From an uncultured Eubacteriales bacterium (GTDB taxonomy: Bacteria; Bacillota; Clostridia; Christensenellales; Aristaeellaceae), in assembly GCA_902765735.1 (NCBI GenBank), contig CACXBB010000009.1, forward strand, positions 1-50,916: a stretch of DNA of 50,916 nt, given 5' to 3'. The position numbers were made by a program, and so were the translations under genes. Positions 41,462 to 48,967 of the stretch are shown piece by piece. The first letter of the stretch is position 1. Every line of letters begins with the position of its first letter. The notes under the pieces are model-generated. The model ran no database searches, was not told the origin of the DNA, and saw only the letters and a program-made list of their open reading frames with translations.

Positions 41462-42291
41462 CTATAAACGTCCCTTTTTGCCTCTTCTCGCTGCTACCAG
41501 GCGAGAGGAGGTTTTTTCGTTGGCGGAGAAAGAGAAGAGAACGATTCTGGACATGCGGGTATCGCATTCCTTGCATTCAGCGTCAGCGAGATGGCGAAAG
41601 GGAGAACGTTGACCAGTGGGGCTTTTGATACGAAAGAGGAAGAACAGGTTCTTCAGAGAGATAGCCGCCATGGAATAAAAACGTCAAAGCCGCGGTCGGC
41701 AATAAAAAGACACGGGCCGGAGATAGGATTGCGATTGACCAGGGTGACGCATGCATCATTTTCATTCATAAGGGCTCGAGGCTGAACGACAGCATCAGTA
41801 TAGCGCTTTTCCAGCAGGTCGAAGAAAGCGACCGTATGAAATTGATGATAGCCGCCGTCTTTGGAATTGTAAGAGATAAAGGTATCAGGGTCTTCATCCG
41901 CGGGGATGTTGAGGTCAGTACCGTCGCAGGCGAGCAGATGCAGGCCGAATTTGGTTTTCGAGAGAGGGAAACGTTCGTTAAAACGATTGAGCAGCGTAAG
42001 GAAGAAATGGTCATTGAGCTTGGCACGCTGGTGAATGAAGGCGGAAGGGGAAGGCCTGGAGGCCAAGGGCTGTTTTGGATAACGGAGGCTGAAGAAGCGG
42101 TGGATTTCACCGCCGATCGAGCTTGTCTCCATGGACATCATGAGCAGGATCAGGTCCTTGAGAGGAAGACGACGGTGACGGGTAAAGTCCCGACCGGGAT
42201 GAAGGACAAAATCGTCAGGATGTTTTTCCATAGCGTCGATAGTGCGAAGGAATAATCGACGGATCCGGGAAGGCGTCAACAAAACGTCCAT
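41462..42291 (-). pseudogene. IS4-type transposase, frameshifted and truncated
   Basis: The N-terminal 213 residues from ATG 42291 (AAGGAGGT upstream) read as an IS4-type DDE transposase, with the first Asp in LLACDGTDLN and the second in FIADRGFDVF. The frame then stops at 41653, while the continuation NLFFLFRIK appears in another frame (41671 to 41462), a single frameshift. The region with the catalytic Glu is missing. It is therefore inactive. Confidence 0.85.
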
Positions 42292-42303
42292 AAGCGATAC
42301 CTC

Positions 42304-42378
42304 CTTGAAAGTGAATAGCACACCCACTTTCAAGGCCGCATTTGCCTCATCTCATAAATTCGATAAGGCAAATGCGGC
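42304..42378. repeat. Two perfect inverted repeats upstream of the transposase
   Basis: CTTGAAAGTG pairs with CACTTTCAAG (42304-42334), and GCCGCATTTGCC with GGCAAATGCGGC (42335-42346 with 42367-42378). Together they may mark the IS end or block read-in transcription. Confidence 0.6.
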
Positions 42379-42544
42379 ACCACAAATTCGGCCATTTGTC
42401 AACCATTTCTGACGATTTATCAAAATTTTAACATCTGTTTATTGGAAAACGGACCACTACCACGCCGGAACTACAAAAAACAGATGTGGTACAACATGGC
42501 ATACGGCATAAAAACACCCGGGTTTGCTTTCGCTATCCCGGGTA

Positions 42545-42632
42545 AAAAACCTTAAGTCAATGCCGTTGGTACCGTCCCCTTGTCCTACGTAGCGGACTTT
42601 CACCGCCAAGTTGTTGTCCATGCAGGGCGCAC
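42545..42632 (-). ncRNA. Group II intron 5' fragment
   Basis: The minus strand reads GTGCGCCCTGCATGGACAAC, then AACTTGGCGGTGAAAGTCC and GACGGTACCAACGGCA, matching the start of domain I of bacterial group II introns (GTGCGCCC, GGTGAAAGTCC). It is cut short about 90 bases in, before domains II-VI and the reverse transcriptase. A stem with ACCCGGG arms (42516-42543), followed on the minus strand by TGTTTTA, sits just after the break. Confidence 0.6.
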
Positions 42633-42699
42633 ACCTATACAATCCTGCGGGGCCTTTTCCGCCCTGCCTGTGTTGAAGCCCCTTGACGAGGCGACCTGC

Positions 42700-42830
42700 T
42701 CAAATCTTTGATTTGACCAGGTCGGTCTGGCCGAAGGCCAGACTTGCGAACCTTCAGGTTCGCAACCTCGCCACCAGCAAGCCTGCGGGTCTTCGCCTTG
42801 GCAGGACGAAAAATCCCCTCGCAGGCTTGC
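42700..42830. other. Cluster of four adjacent hairpins
   Basis: Perfect stems follow one another: TCAAAT/ATTTGA (42700-42716), GTCTGGCC/GGCCAGAC (42725-42743), GCGAACCT/AGGTTCGC (42746-42763) and GCAAGCCTGCG/CGCAGGCTTGC (42777-42830). No credible ORF covers them. They lie between the intron fragment and the promoter of the ligase pair. They could form a structured RNA or be remnants of repeats; I recognise no family. Confidence 0.5.
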
Positions 42831-42897
42831 ACACGTTTAGATTGAGATTAGTATTACAACAATCATCAGTGAGTACGGAAACTCAGCTTGCTTTATG

Positions 42898-42926
42898 TTG
42901 CTTTACGTCGCGAAACATGGTAAAAT
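42898..42926 (+). promoter_or_regulatory. Promoter of the ligase pair
   Basis: TTGCTT (42898-42903) and TAAAAT (42921-42926) are 17 bases apart, 43 bases before the ATG at 42969. Confidence 0.65.
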
Positions 42927-42968
42927 GAACTGCAAGTTTGTTCCTCAATACGATGGAGGAATAGGATT

Positions 42969-43727
42969 ATGGGCGGAGTTGTTTGGTTTGACAAGGGCTT
43001 GGCAGCGGATCGGGAAGGCGCTCTCTATCGCAGAATGGCGATACAGACGCATTTTGTCGAGCCGAATACGGACAACGCGTCTCTGGTGCGCCGGTATGTG
43101 CTTCCGCTTTACCGGACCGGCGACATGCTCTTTATCTCCGCGAAGGTGATGAGTTTGTGCGAAGGGTTCTATCGCACGCGGGATCAGGTGAAGCCCGGTT
43201 TTTGGGCGCGCTTCCTCTATCGCTTTGCCGGTCATGCCAATTACGACGAAGCGGGCCATCAACGCCCCGGCAATGGCAGCCCCTATACCGGCACCGGCGT
43301 ACACGAGCCCTACAAGATGCAGCTGGTGATCGAGACTATCGGCCTGCCCCGGCTGCTGCTGGCCTGCCTTTGCAGCGCGGTCACAAAGCCGTTCGGGGTT
43401 CACGGCGTATTTTACAAGGTCTGCGGGCACAACATCGCCGGGATCGACGGCTTTCACGTCGGTTCCGCGTTTCCGGAATACCGGGATCTGGCGCTGATCA
43501 ATCCGCCAAACTGCGCGCAACTGTGCGACGACCTTGAGCGCGACGTGGGTATTCCCTGCGCAATCATGGATTCCAACGACTTTGAGCCGATTCTCCTGGG
43601 AAAGTGCCGCGATTTTCCACTGGAGGACGAGGATATCCTTCGGGTCATGGAACAAAATCCCGAGGGGCAGGGCGCAGAGATGACGCCCCTGGTGCTGCTG
43701 CGCCCCTGCGGAAAGGATGAGACGTAG
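42969..43727 (+). CDS. F420-0:gamma-glutamyl ligase-like protein (CofE-related)
   Basis: A 252-residue cytosolic protein. PYKMQLVIETIGLPRLLLACLCSAVTKPFGVHGVFYKVCG and the end segment PCAIMDSNDFEPILLGKCRDF match the CofE-like fold, which joins Glu to a lactyl-phospho group with GTP or a related acyl substrate. F420 is not expected in this lineage and no other cofactor F420 genes are seen, so a different amide-forming reaction is likely. GGAGGA lies nine bases before the ATG. Its stop codon touches the ATG of the ATP-grasp gene, so the two are coupled. The family assignment is from memory of motif patterns. Confidence 0.72.
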   Translation: MGGVVWFDKGLAADREGALYRRMAIQTHFVEPNTDNASLVRRYVLPLYRTGDMLFISAKVMSLCEGFYRTRDQVKPGFWARFLYRFAGHANYDEAGHQRPGNGSPYTGTGVHEPYKMQLVIETIGLPRLLLACLCSAVTKPFGVHGVFYKVCGHNIAGIDGFHVGSAFPEYRDLALINPPNCAQLCDDLERDVGIPCAIMDSNDFEPILLGKCRDFPLEDEDILRVMEQNPEGQGAEMTPLVLLRPCGKDET

Positions 43728-44771
43728 ATGTTCATTGCATCACTCCGCTACCGCCTGAACCGCCTGCGCGGAATCCGAATGGAAAGGCTCGGCTACTGCG
43801 TGCGCCGTTGCGCACGGCGATCCGGCCGAAGCAGGATCGCCGTCTTTGCGGATATGTGCGCATGCTATGCTTTGTATGGGGCAGTCTATACCGATTATCT
43901 GTTGTTCGGATTTGACGCGCTCTCCTTTCGGCAGAAGGGGACATATATGACCCGATCACGCTTTCGCAAGCTCGCGCTGTGGGCCAATCCACCCTCTGCC
44001 TGCGCGCTTTTGGGCAGCAAATACGCATTCTATCAGAGATATCACGAATACATGGCAAGGCGCATGGTTCGCACCGATGCCTCCGATGAGGCGCTCGATC
44101 GTTTTTTGGCGGCCAATTCCCGCTTCTTCCTCAAGCCGGACGGGGGAACCGGCGGTGAAGGCGTGAGCGAATTCCTCCCGCAAGCCTATCCGACGGCCGA
44201 GGCAATGAAGCGCGAGCTCCGTTCAAAGAAGGATTGCGTGTTGGAGGAGCCGATTGTACAGCACCCTCTGATGTCCCGCTTCAATGCGGACAGCGTCAAT
44301 ACGCTGCGCATCGTCTACCTGAGCGCAGACGAAGAGACCCGCTTCCTGTACTGCTCCCTGCGAATCGGCAGAAAGGGCAGTCGGGTGGACAATCTGTGCG
44401 CGGGCGGCATGATCTGCGCGGTGGACACGCGGCGCGGCTGCGTGTGCTCGGATGCCTTTGATAACGACGGAAACGCCTATCCGGCGCACCCCGACGACGG
44501 AGATACCGTCTTTCGGGGCATGCCGGTGCCTCACCTTCCCGAGGCGCTGGCGCTGAGCCGAACGGTGGCGGAGCGCCTCTATCGGGAGACGGGCCTTCGC
44601 CTGGTGGGGTTTGATATCGCGGTCACGCCGGAGGCGCCTGTCATACTGGAGGCAAACGCCTATCCGACGCACTATGGCTGGCAGCGCCCGGGTTTCCGTG
44701 ACGAGGGGGCGCCCACAGGGCTCTGGGAGAAGGTGCGCGGCATCATGAAGCAAGGAACTGCATCTTCGTAA
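43728..44771 (+). CDS. ATP-grasp ligase (sugar-transfer-associated type)
   Basis: A 347-residue protein with an ATP-grasp fold: RFFLKPDGGTGGEGV (glycine-rich P-loop), CVLEEPIVQHPLM, SVNTLRIVYL, the Mg-binding GLRLVGFDIAVTP and ILEANAYPTHYGWQRPG near the end. The pattern fits the sugar-transfer-associated ATP-grasp family, often found in surface-polymer clusters. Its start codon directly follows the stop of the CofE-like gene. ATP-grasp and CofE-like enzymes both make amide bonds from a carboxylate and an amine, so the pair may add amino acids to a common acceptor. Its 3' end overlaps the antisense fragment that ends at 44743. Confidence 0.82.
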   Translation: MFIASLRYRLNRLRGIRMERLGYCVRRCARRSGRSRIAVFADMCACYALYGAVYTDYLLFGFDALSFRQKGTYMTRSRFRKLALWANPPSACALLGSKYAFYQRYHEYMARRMVRTDASDEALDRFLAANSRFFLKPDGGTGGEGVSEFLPQAYPTAEAMKRELRSKKDCVLEEPIVQHPLMSRFNADSVNTLRIVYLSADEETRFLYCSLRIGRKGSRVDNLCAGGMICAVDTRRGCVCSDAFDNDGNAYPAHPDDGDTVFRGMPVPHLPEALALSRTVAERLYRETGLRLVGFDIAVTPEAPVILEANAYPTHYGWQRPGFRDEGAPTGLWEKVRGIMKQGTASS

Positions 44772-44991
44772 GATTCATGTTGAGCAGGTACTGGTGTTCC
44801 ATCGAGTTTGCGAGCTTTCTGAGCAGATTGTAATTGTCTGTGACGAGTTTCACGTTTTCCGAGTCGTCGTCCAATACGATCTTCATCCCGTTGTCGATCA
44901 CCACGAACACGCCCCTGTCCATTGCGAGCCTGACCACAATCTGCGTCTCCACCTCCGCGCCCTCATGCACCTTCTTCGCGTAGGCGACCAT
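44743..44991 (-). pseudogene. C-terminal fragment of an unrecognised protein
   Basis: An 82-codon minus-strand frame ends KLANSMEHQYLLNMNLTKMQF. The same ending pattern (SYQYVLEMNYTVFTF) occurs at 47150-47236 on the same strand, so both are real coding remnants of one family, which I cannot name. The ATG at 44991 is only a base or two from GGGAGG, and sequence upstream switches to an IS630-type fragment, so this is probably a 5'-truncated gene rather than a small one. Confidence 0.5.
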
Positions 44992-44999
44992 CTCCTCCC

Positions 45000-45188
45000 T
45001 ATGCGCCAGAGTACAACCCGGACGAATTGCTCAACAGCGACATCAAGCGCAATGCAGGTGCAAAGCTATCCCCGAGAACTCAGACAGAACTCGAAGCAAA
45101 TGTCCAGAATCGTCTGGATTATCAGTCCTTTGCGTCTTCGGTCATTGCATCCTTTTTCCAGGCACCCTTCACTCAGTATGCCGCGTAA
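45000..45188 (+). pseudogene. IS630-type transposase, C-terminal remnant
   Basis: Sixty-two codons read YAPEYNPDELLNSDIKRN, then TQTELEANVQNRLDYQ and end FFQAPFTQYAA. The first block is the catalytic-Glu region of IS630-type transposases (usually P-x-Y-S/A-P-x-x-N-P-I/x-E). No start codon or upstream part is present; the remnant abuts the antisense fragment at 44991. Confidence 0.75.
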
Positions 45189-45230
45189 GATTCACGTTTT
45201 TATTGGGGGAGCAATATTTTTCAATCTCCG

Positions 45231-46613
45231 TCATTTTCCGTTCCATAATGTCCTCCTTGTCTTTATACAATCCAGATAGATTTCAGCGTAGTTCCTCCTG
45301 CGCGTCGCGTCCATGTAGTAGAAGCCGTCAAAGGCGTTCGGCTTCTTCGACAGCCTGCCGTATAAGCGGAACGAGCCGGCAGGATTGGACATGATCACGC
45401 TCTCAGCGTAGTGATCCAGATGGAGGTTCCGCTCCACGAGCGCCTGGAACAGGTCCGCGTAATATGATGCGCTCCGCCCGGTGTCTTTCCTTGCGAGATT
45501 GTAGAATTCCATCGCGCCGGGGTCCGCGTTCCTGTTGCCCTCCTCAAATTCCGACAGCAGGAAGTCTATCTGGCTTTCGATCTGCGTATAGCTTTGGGGG
45601 TAGGTCGACATCAACGCCTTGACGCGCTTGCCGTCCCATTGGCACAGGCCCCGCCCTTGGAAGTTCCTGCACTCGGGATCGAAGCCGCTTTCCATGTGCA
45701 TGTTCCCCATGATACCGGCAATCACGGGATCTGAAAGTCCGCTGGCGGCGAGCCGCTCATAGACAGTCGCCACGCCCCGATCGAATTCCCGCGTGTTTTC
45801 GCAAAACCGCACCGTATAGATCTCGTCGTAGGATTTGTTCCCCGTCGCTTTCCGTCTGGGCGCGTGAACCGGGACGTCGGCAAGCGCCTTGATGTATTGT
45901 GCGTGGTCGATTTCCTTTCGGATGTAGCTCAGCCTGACGGTAAGCTCCCAGCGGTAAGCGACCTGCTCCGGAGCCCGATAGGGGTTGCTCTGCCCCGGAC
46001 GCTGCCCTACGACGAGCAGGTACATGCATTCCGACAGGGACAGCGCGCCGGCTTCCTTGCCAAAATAAAGTCTGGCGGCCGCCCCCACCCCGTATGTGTG
46101 GTTTCCGAAGAACATGGAATTGAAGTAGAGCTCCAGTATCTGCTCCTTCGTGAAATGCCGCTCCATCACCAGCGCCAGGTACATCTGTGCCAGCTTATAT
46201 TTAATGGTTCGCGGATATCCGGTTAGGAACAGTATCTTGACCAGCTGCATGGTGATGGTGCTCGCACCCTGCCGTCTTCCGCCGATGGCGTTGTTGACAA
46301 GGGCGCGCGCCATGCCCAGAAAATCGACCCCCGCATGCTTGTAGAACCGCGTGTCCTCCCAATCCAGAAATACCTTCCTGACGTTTTCCGGTATGTCCGC
46401 GTAGTTCAGGTAGAGGCGCCTGTTTTCTATCTTTTCGAGGCGTTCGCCGTCATATCCGTAATGCGTCACCTTGTCCAGGTCCGCGTTATACCTTGCGTTC
46501 CCCTGCGCATCAAATACACCGTCCTCCACCAGGCGAAACACACGCATGTCACCCTTGCGGATGAGCTCCGTCGCCTTCCGAATGGTATTTGGCAGCCGCT
46601 GATATTCCCCCAT
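45231..46613 (-). CDS. GT51 peptidoglycan glycosyltransferase fused to a phage-tail-lysozyme domain
   Basis: A 460-residue protein. Residues about 60-235 are a GT51 domain: WEDTRFYKHAGVD (motif 1, Glu86), RRQGASTITMQLVK (motif 2), and ILELYFNSMFFGNHTYGVGAAARLYFGK. In motif 3 the second essential Glu (KxxE; Glu290 of E. coli PBP1b) is Gln143. There is no transpeptidase domain; instead residues about 279-430 match the phage-tail-lysozyme domain (VIAGIMGNMHMESGFDPECRNFQGRGLCQWDGKR, likely catalytic Glu308). No signal peptide or membrane segment is seen. ATG 46613 has GGAGGA ten bases upstream. It is flanked by gene fragments in the island. Confidence 0.85.
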   Translation of the reverse strand: MGEYQRLPNTIRKATELIRKGDMRVFRLVEDGVFDAQGNARYNADLDKVTHYGYDGERLEKIENRRLYLNYADIPENVRKVFLDWEDTRFYKHAGVDFLGMARALVNNAIGGRRQGASTITMQLVKILFLTGYPRTIKYKLAQMYLALVMERHFTKEQILELYFNSMFFGNHTYGVGAAARLYFGKEAGALSLSECMYLLVVGQRPGQSNPYRAPEQVAYRWELTVRLSYIRKEIDHAQYIKALADVPVHAPRRKATGNKSYDEIYTVRFCENTREFDRGVATVYERLAASGLSDPVIAGIMGNMHMESGFDPECRNFQGRGLCQWDGKRVKALMSTYPQSYTQIESQIDFLLSEFEEGNRNADPGAMEFYNLARKDTGRSASYYADLFQALVERNLHLDHYAESVIMSNPAGSFRLYGRLSKKPNAFDGFYYMDATRRRNYAEIYLDCIKTRRTLWNGK

Positions 46614-46669
46614 AGCACATGTTTCCTCCATATTCGCAATCATTATACCACAAGGCTTGCCGTTTATCA

Positions 46670-47134
46670 ATTAATGCAGACGCCGACCAACATGGCCGCC
46701 TCGGGCATCATCGACACCTATGTCTATCGCCTGTCGCCTTTTCGATGTTCTTCTCGGGCGGGATGATCCCCAACTACCTGCTGGTTTCGGGCCTCCGCCT
46801 GACGGGCACGGTCTGGGCCATGCTGATCCCGTTTGCCGTCAACCAGTTCTATCTCATCATCCTCGTCAACTTCTTCAAGGCCCTCCCGACGGAAATTGAA
46901 GAGGCCGCCATTATCGACGGCCTCGGCTATTTCGGTATATTGGTTCGGATCGTGCTACCCCTGTCCGGCGCGGCGCTGGCCACCATCGGCCTATATACGG
47001 CCGTCTTCTTCTGGAACGACTGGTTCCACGCGCTGATCTACCTGAACGGCAGCCAGTACCCGGTCATGCTGCTCTATCCGTTCCTGCAGAGGTATTTTGT
47101 CAAGGGCATGACCGTCGGTGCCATCAAGGGGTGA
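46670..47134 (+). pseudogene. Sugar ABC permease remnant (LplB/LplC hybrid)
   Basis: From about 46735 the frame reads FSMFFSGGMIPNYLLVSGL and then the EAA loop IEEAAIIDGLGYFGILVRIVLPLSGAALATI and ends in VKGMTVGAIKG, the C-terminal half of an LplC-type permease. Just before it, in another frame, NMAASGIIDTYVYRL resembles the C-terminal part of an LplB-type permease. Two permease genes thus seem joined by a deletion with frameshift. It cannot form a transporter. Confidence 0.8.
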
Positions 47135-47149
47135 GGCGAATGCCCGGCT

Positions 47150-47236
47150 TCACGACGCGGCGGCGGGCGCGCCCTGAGACGGCTTATCCACGAAGGTGAA
47201 CACGGTGTAATTCATCTCCAGCACATATTGATAACT
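47150..47236 (-). pseudogene. Short C-terminal fragment, paralogue of 44743-44991
   Basis: Twenty-nine codons, SYQYVLEMNYTVFTFVDK and a Gly/Ala/Pro end, stop at 47150. The pattern matches the end of the fragment at 44743-44991. An in-frame stop lies directly upstream. Confidence 0.45.
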
Positions 47237-47851
47237 GACAGAAGTGGCGATCTATTTAATCAAATTATAATTGGAAAAGCGGAGCCTTTCAAGATGTGGC
47301 TGGCGGAGGTGGGCCGTGAGCGCATCGACGAAACCATCGACCCGGAGTTGACCATCGACCGGGCTTTAGAGACCTATGCCCGCCTGGGTTATTCGCCGGA
47401 GTGGATCAATCAGCGCCTCCAGACCGTTCGTGCGCGAAAGGAGCTGACGGACGAGTGGAAGGCACATGGCGTCCAGGAAGGCCGGGAATACGCCATACTG
47501 ACCTACGAAGTCACACGAAGCCAGGTTCGGGCATGACGACGCGGCGATATAAGGATCTAAAGGGACTGAAAAAAGAGAATCTTCGGGACAACATGAGCAC
47601 GCTTGAGCTTGCCCTGAACATTCTGGCTGAGGCCACCACGACAGAGCTGACCCGAACCCCGAACCCACAGGGACTGACACAGAATCAATCAGTTGCCTGC
47701 GAGGGCGGGGAACGCGGGGAATGCCCGCAAAGAGATCGAAGCCAGAACAGGGCGGCCGGTCATCACTTCAAAAAACGCCGCGAAGCTCAATTCGGTTGTG
47801 ACCAATCTCATTGAGGACATGGCCGAAAGGACTGATCAAGGAGAAGAGTAA
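47228..47851 (+). pseudogene. BRO/DinD-like damage-inducible protein, 5'-truncated with two frameshifts
   Basis: Three successive frames give one protein: FKMWLAEVGRERIDETIDPE to ARKELTDEWKAHGVQEGREYAILT, then MTTRRYKDLKGLKKENLRDN to NPQGLTQNQSVA, then GNARKEIEARTGRPVITSKNAAKLNSVVTNLIEDMAER ending at 47851. The patterns are those of the C-terminal part of BRO-N/DinD-type proteins of phages and Clostridia. Frameshifts fall near 47525 and 47705; the N-terminal domain is missing. Confidence 0.8.
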
Positions 47852-48053
47852 TTCAGGACATGTGAAGTCTGGGATGCCGTTAAGAACAGGATTCACAGGA
47901 CATTCACCACAATTCATACCCCAAATCGTACCCCAAATACGATTTTGCGAGGTTAGTCGGCGTTGGATTAGGCGCCTGAAATTGATGCAGTATACACTAA
48001 TATATTACATATTATTATGTGCAATTAGTACATAGAATAACCATTTCTTAAAA
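47852..48053. other. Non-coding right end of the island
   Basis: The 200-base stretch has two direct repeats of ATACCCCAAAT/GTACCCCAAAT near 47915-47940, similar to GTACCCCACAGTATACCCC next to attL (about 35858-35877). They may be integrase arm-binding sites. No gene is seen. Confidence 0.45.
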
Positions 48054-48094
48054 TTCGAATCCCTCCTTCTCCACCAATCAAATGCCTTGAAAAC
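48054..48094 (+). repeat. Right attachment site (attR)
   Basis: A 41-base copy of the tRNA-Ser 3' end, with CCACCA instead of CCGCCA. It is not preceded by the rest of a tRNA, as expected for the element-distal site. Confidence 0.9.
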
Positions 48095-48112
48095 GCAGCG
48101 TTTTCAAGGCAT
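48081..48112. terminator. Terminator hairpin at the island's right edge
   Basis: AATGCCTTGAAAAC pairs with GTTTTCAAGGCATT around GCAGC, followed by ATTTATT on the plus strand. It is probably the second copy of the tRNA-Ser terminator, and lies seven bases after the stop of the converging methyltransferase gene. Confidence 0.75.
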
Positions 48113-48118
48113 TATTTA

Positions 48119-48958
48119 TTATCCCGTGACGGTATCGCGCGTCTCCCTCTCCCCCCGTGCCCTGAGCTGCCAGAACGCCACGGCGCTGGCGGCGGCGACG
48201 TTCAGCGAATCGACGCCGTGGGCCATGGGGATCTTGACGGTGTAGTCGCACCGGGCGATGGTGTCTCGGGCGAGGCCGTCGCCCTCGGTGCCCAGCACGA
48301 CGGCGAGGCGCGGTTCCGCTGACAGCGCCGGATCGTCGATGGATATGGCATCGTCGGTCAGCGCCATCGCCGCGGTCCTGAAGCCCAGCGCGGCCAGCGT
48401 GTCGTCCGGCCAGGCGTCGAGGCGCGCCCAGGGCACCTGGAACACCGTGCCCATGCTTACCCGCACCGCCCGGCGGTTCAGCGGGTCGCAGCAGGCGGGG
48501 GTCATCAGCACGGCGTCCATGCCCAGCGCGGCGGCGGAGCGGAAGATCGCGCCGACGTTGGTGGTGTCCACGATGTTCTCCAGCACGGCCATCCGCCGTG
48601 CGCCGGCGCAAACCTCCGCCGCCCGTTTCGGCGCGGGCCGCCGCATGGCGCACAGCACGCCCCGGGTGAGGGGGTAGCCGGTGAGCCGCGAGAGCACGTC
48701 GTCCGCGGCGGTGTAGACCGGGAGATCCGGGCAGCGTTCGATCAGCGCCGCGGCCTTGCCGGCGATGTGCCTGCGTTCCGTGAGCATCGACACGGGCACG
48801 CACCCCGCGTCCAGCGCGTACCCGATGACCACGGGGCTCTCGGCGATGAACAGCGCCTCCTCCGGATGCAGGCGGTTTTTCAACTGGTTTTCCGTCAGGC
48901 GGCAGTAGACGTCCAGCTCCGGGGCGTTGAAGTCGGTGATTTCGACGATGTTCGGCAT
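48119..48958 (-). CDS. SpoU/TrmH-family RNA 2'-O-methyltransferase
   Basis: A 279-residue enzyme with an N-terminal SpoU substrate-binding domain and a C-terminal SPOUT knot. Motif 1 is VDTTNVGAIFRSAAALGMD, motif 2 VVLGTEGDGL and motif 3 VDSLNVAAASAVAFW. It methylates ribose in rRNA or tRNA with SAM; the exact site cannot be assigned. AGGAG lies six bases before the ATG. It ends close to the island boundary and lies nine bases downstream of the LysR gene's stop, so it may be read from the same transcript. Confidence 0.92.
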   Translation of the reverse strand: MPNIVEITDFNAPELDVYCRLTENQLKNRLHPEEALFIAESPVVIGYALDAGCVPVSMLTERRHIAGKAAALIERCPDLPVYTAADDVLSRLTGYPLTRGVLCAMRRPAPKRAAEVCAGARRMAVLENIVDTTNVGAIFRSAAALGMDAVLMTPACCDPLNRRAVRVSMGTVFQVPWARLDAWPDDTLAALGFRTAAMALTDDAISIDDPALSAEPRLAVVLGTEGDGLARDTIARCDYTVKIPMAHGVDSLNVAAASAVAFWQLRARGERETRDTVTG

Positions 48959-48967
48959 GTCATTCTC

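Larger units (their letters stand above)
35777..48094. mobile_element. Degraded tRNA-Ser-integrated genomic island, about 12.3 kb
   Basis: The region is bounded by a 41-bp direct repeat that includes the tRNA 3' end and the first arm of its terminator (35777-35817 and 48054-48094, one mismatch). A tyrosine-integrase remnant lies just inside the tRNA end. Contents are a serine-recombinase remnant, XRE regulator, M13 peptidase, CPBP protease, ligase pair, GT51-lysozyme fusion and fragments of transposases, a group II intron, a permease and a BRO protein. No intact integrase or conjugation gene is present, so the island is probably fixed and shrunken. Confidence 0.88.

Noticed and set aside
41836-42255. 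Plus-strand frame opposite the IS4 transposase
   Set aside because: The minus strand carries the DDE transposase motifs; this is the complementary shadow.
42635-42832. Minus-strand 65-codon frame over the hairpin cluster
   Set aside because: Arg/Lys-rich low-complexity product, no ribosome site, and the DNA is explained by hairpins.
44743-44991. Antitoxin-like small protein
   Set aside because: The paralogous ending at 47150 and the poor start site indicate a truncated larger protein, and no toxin partner is adjacent.
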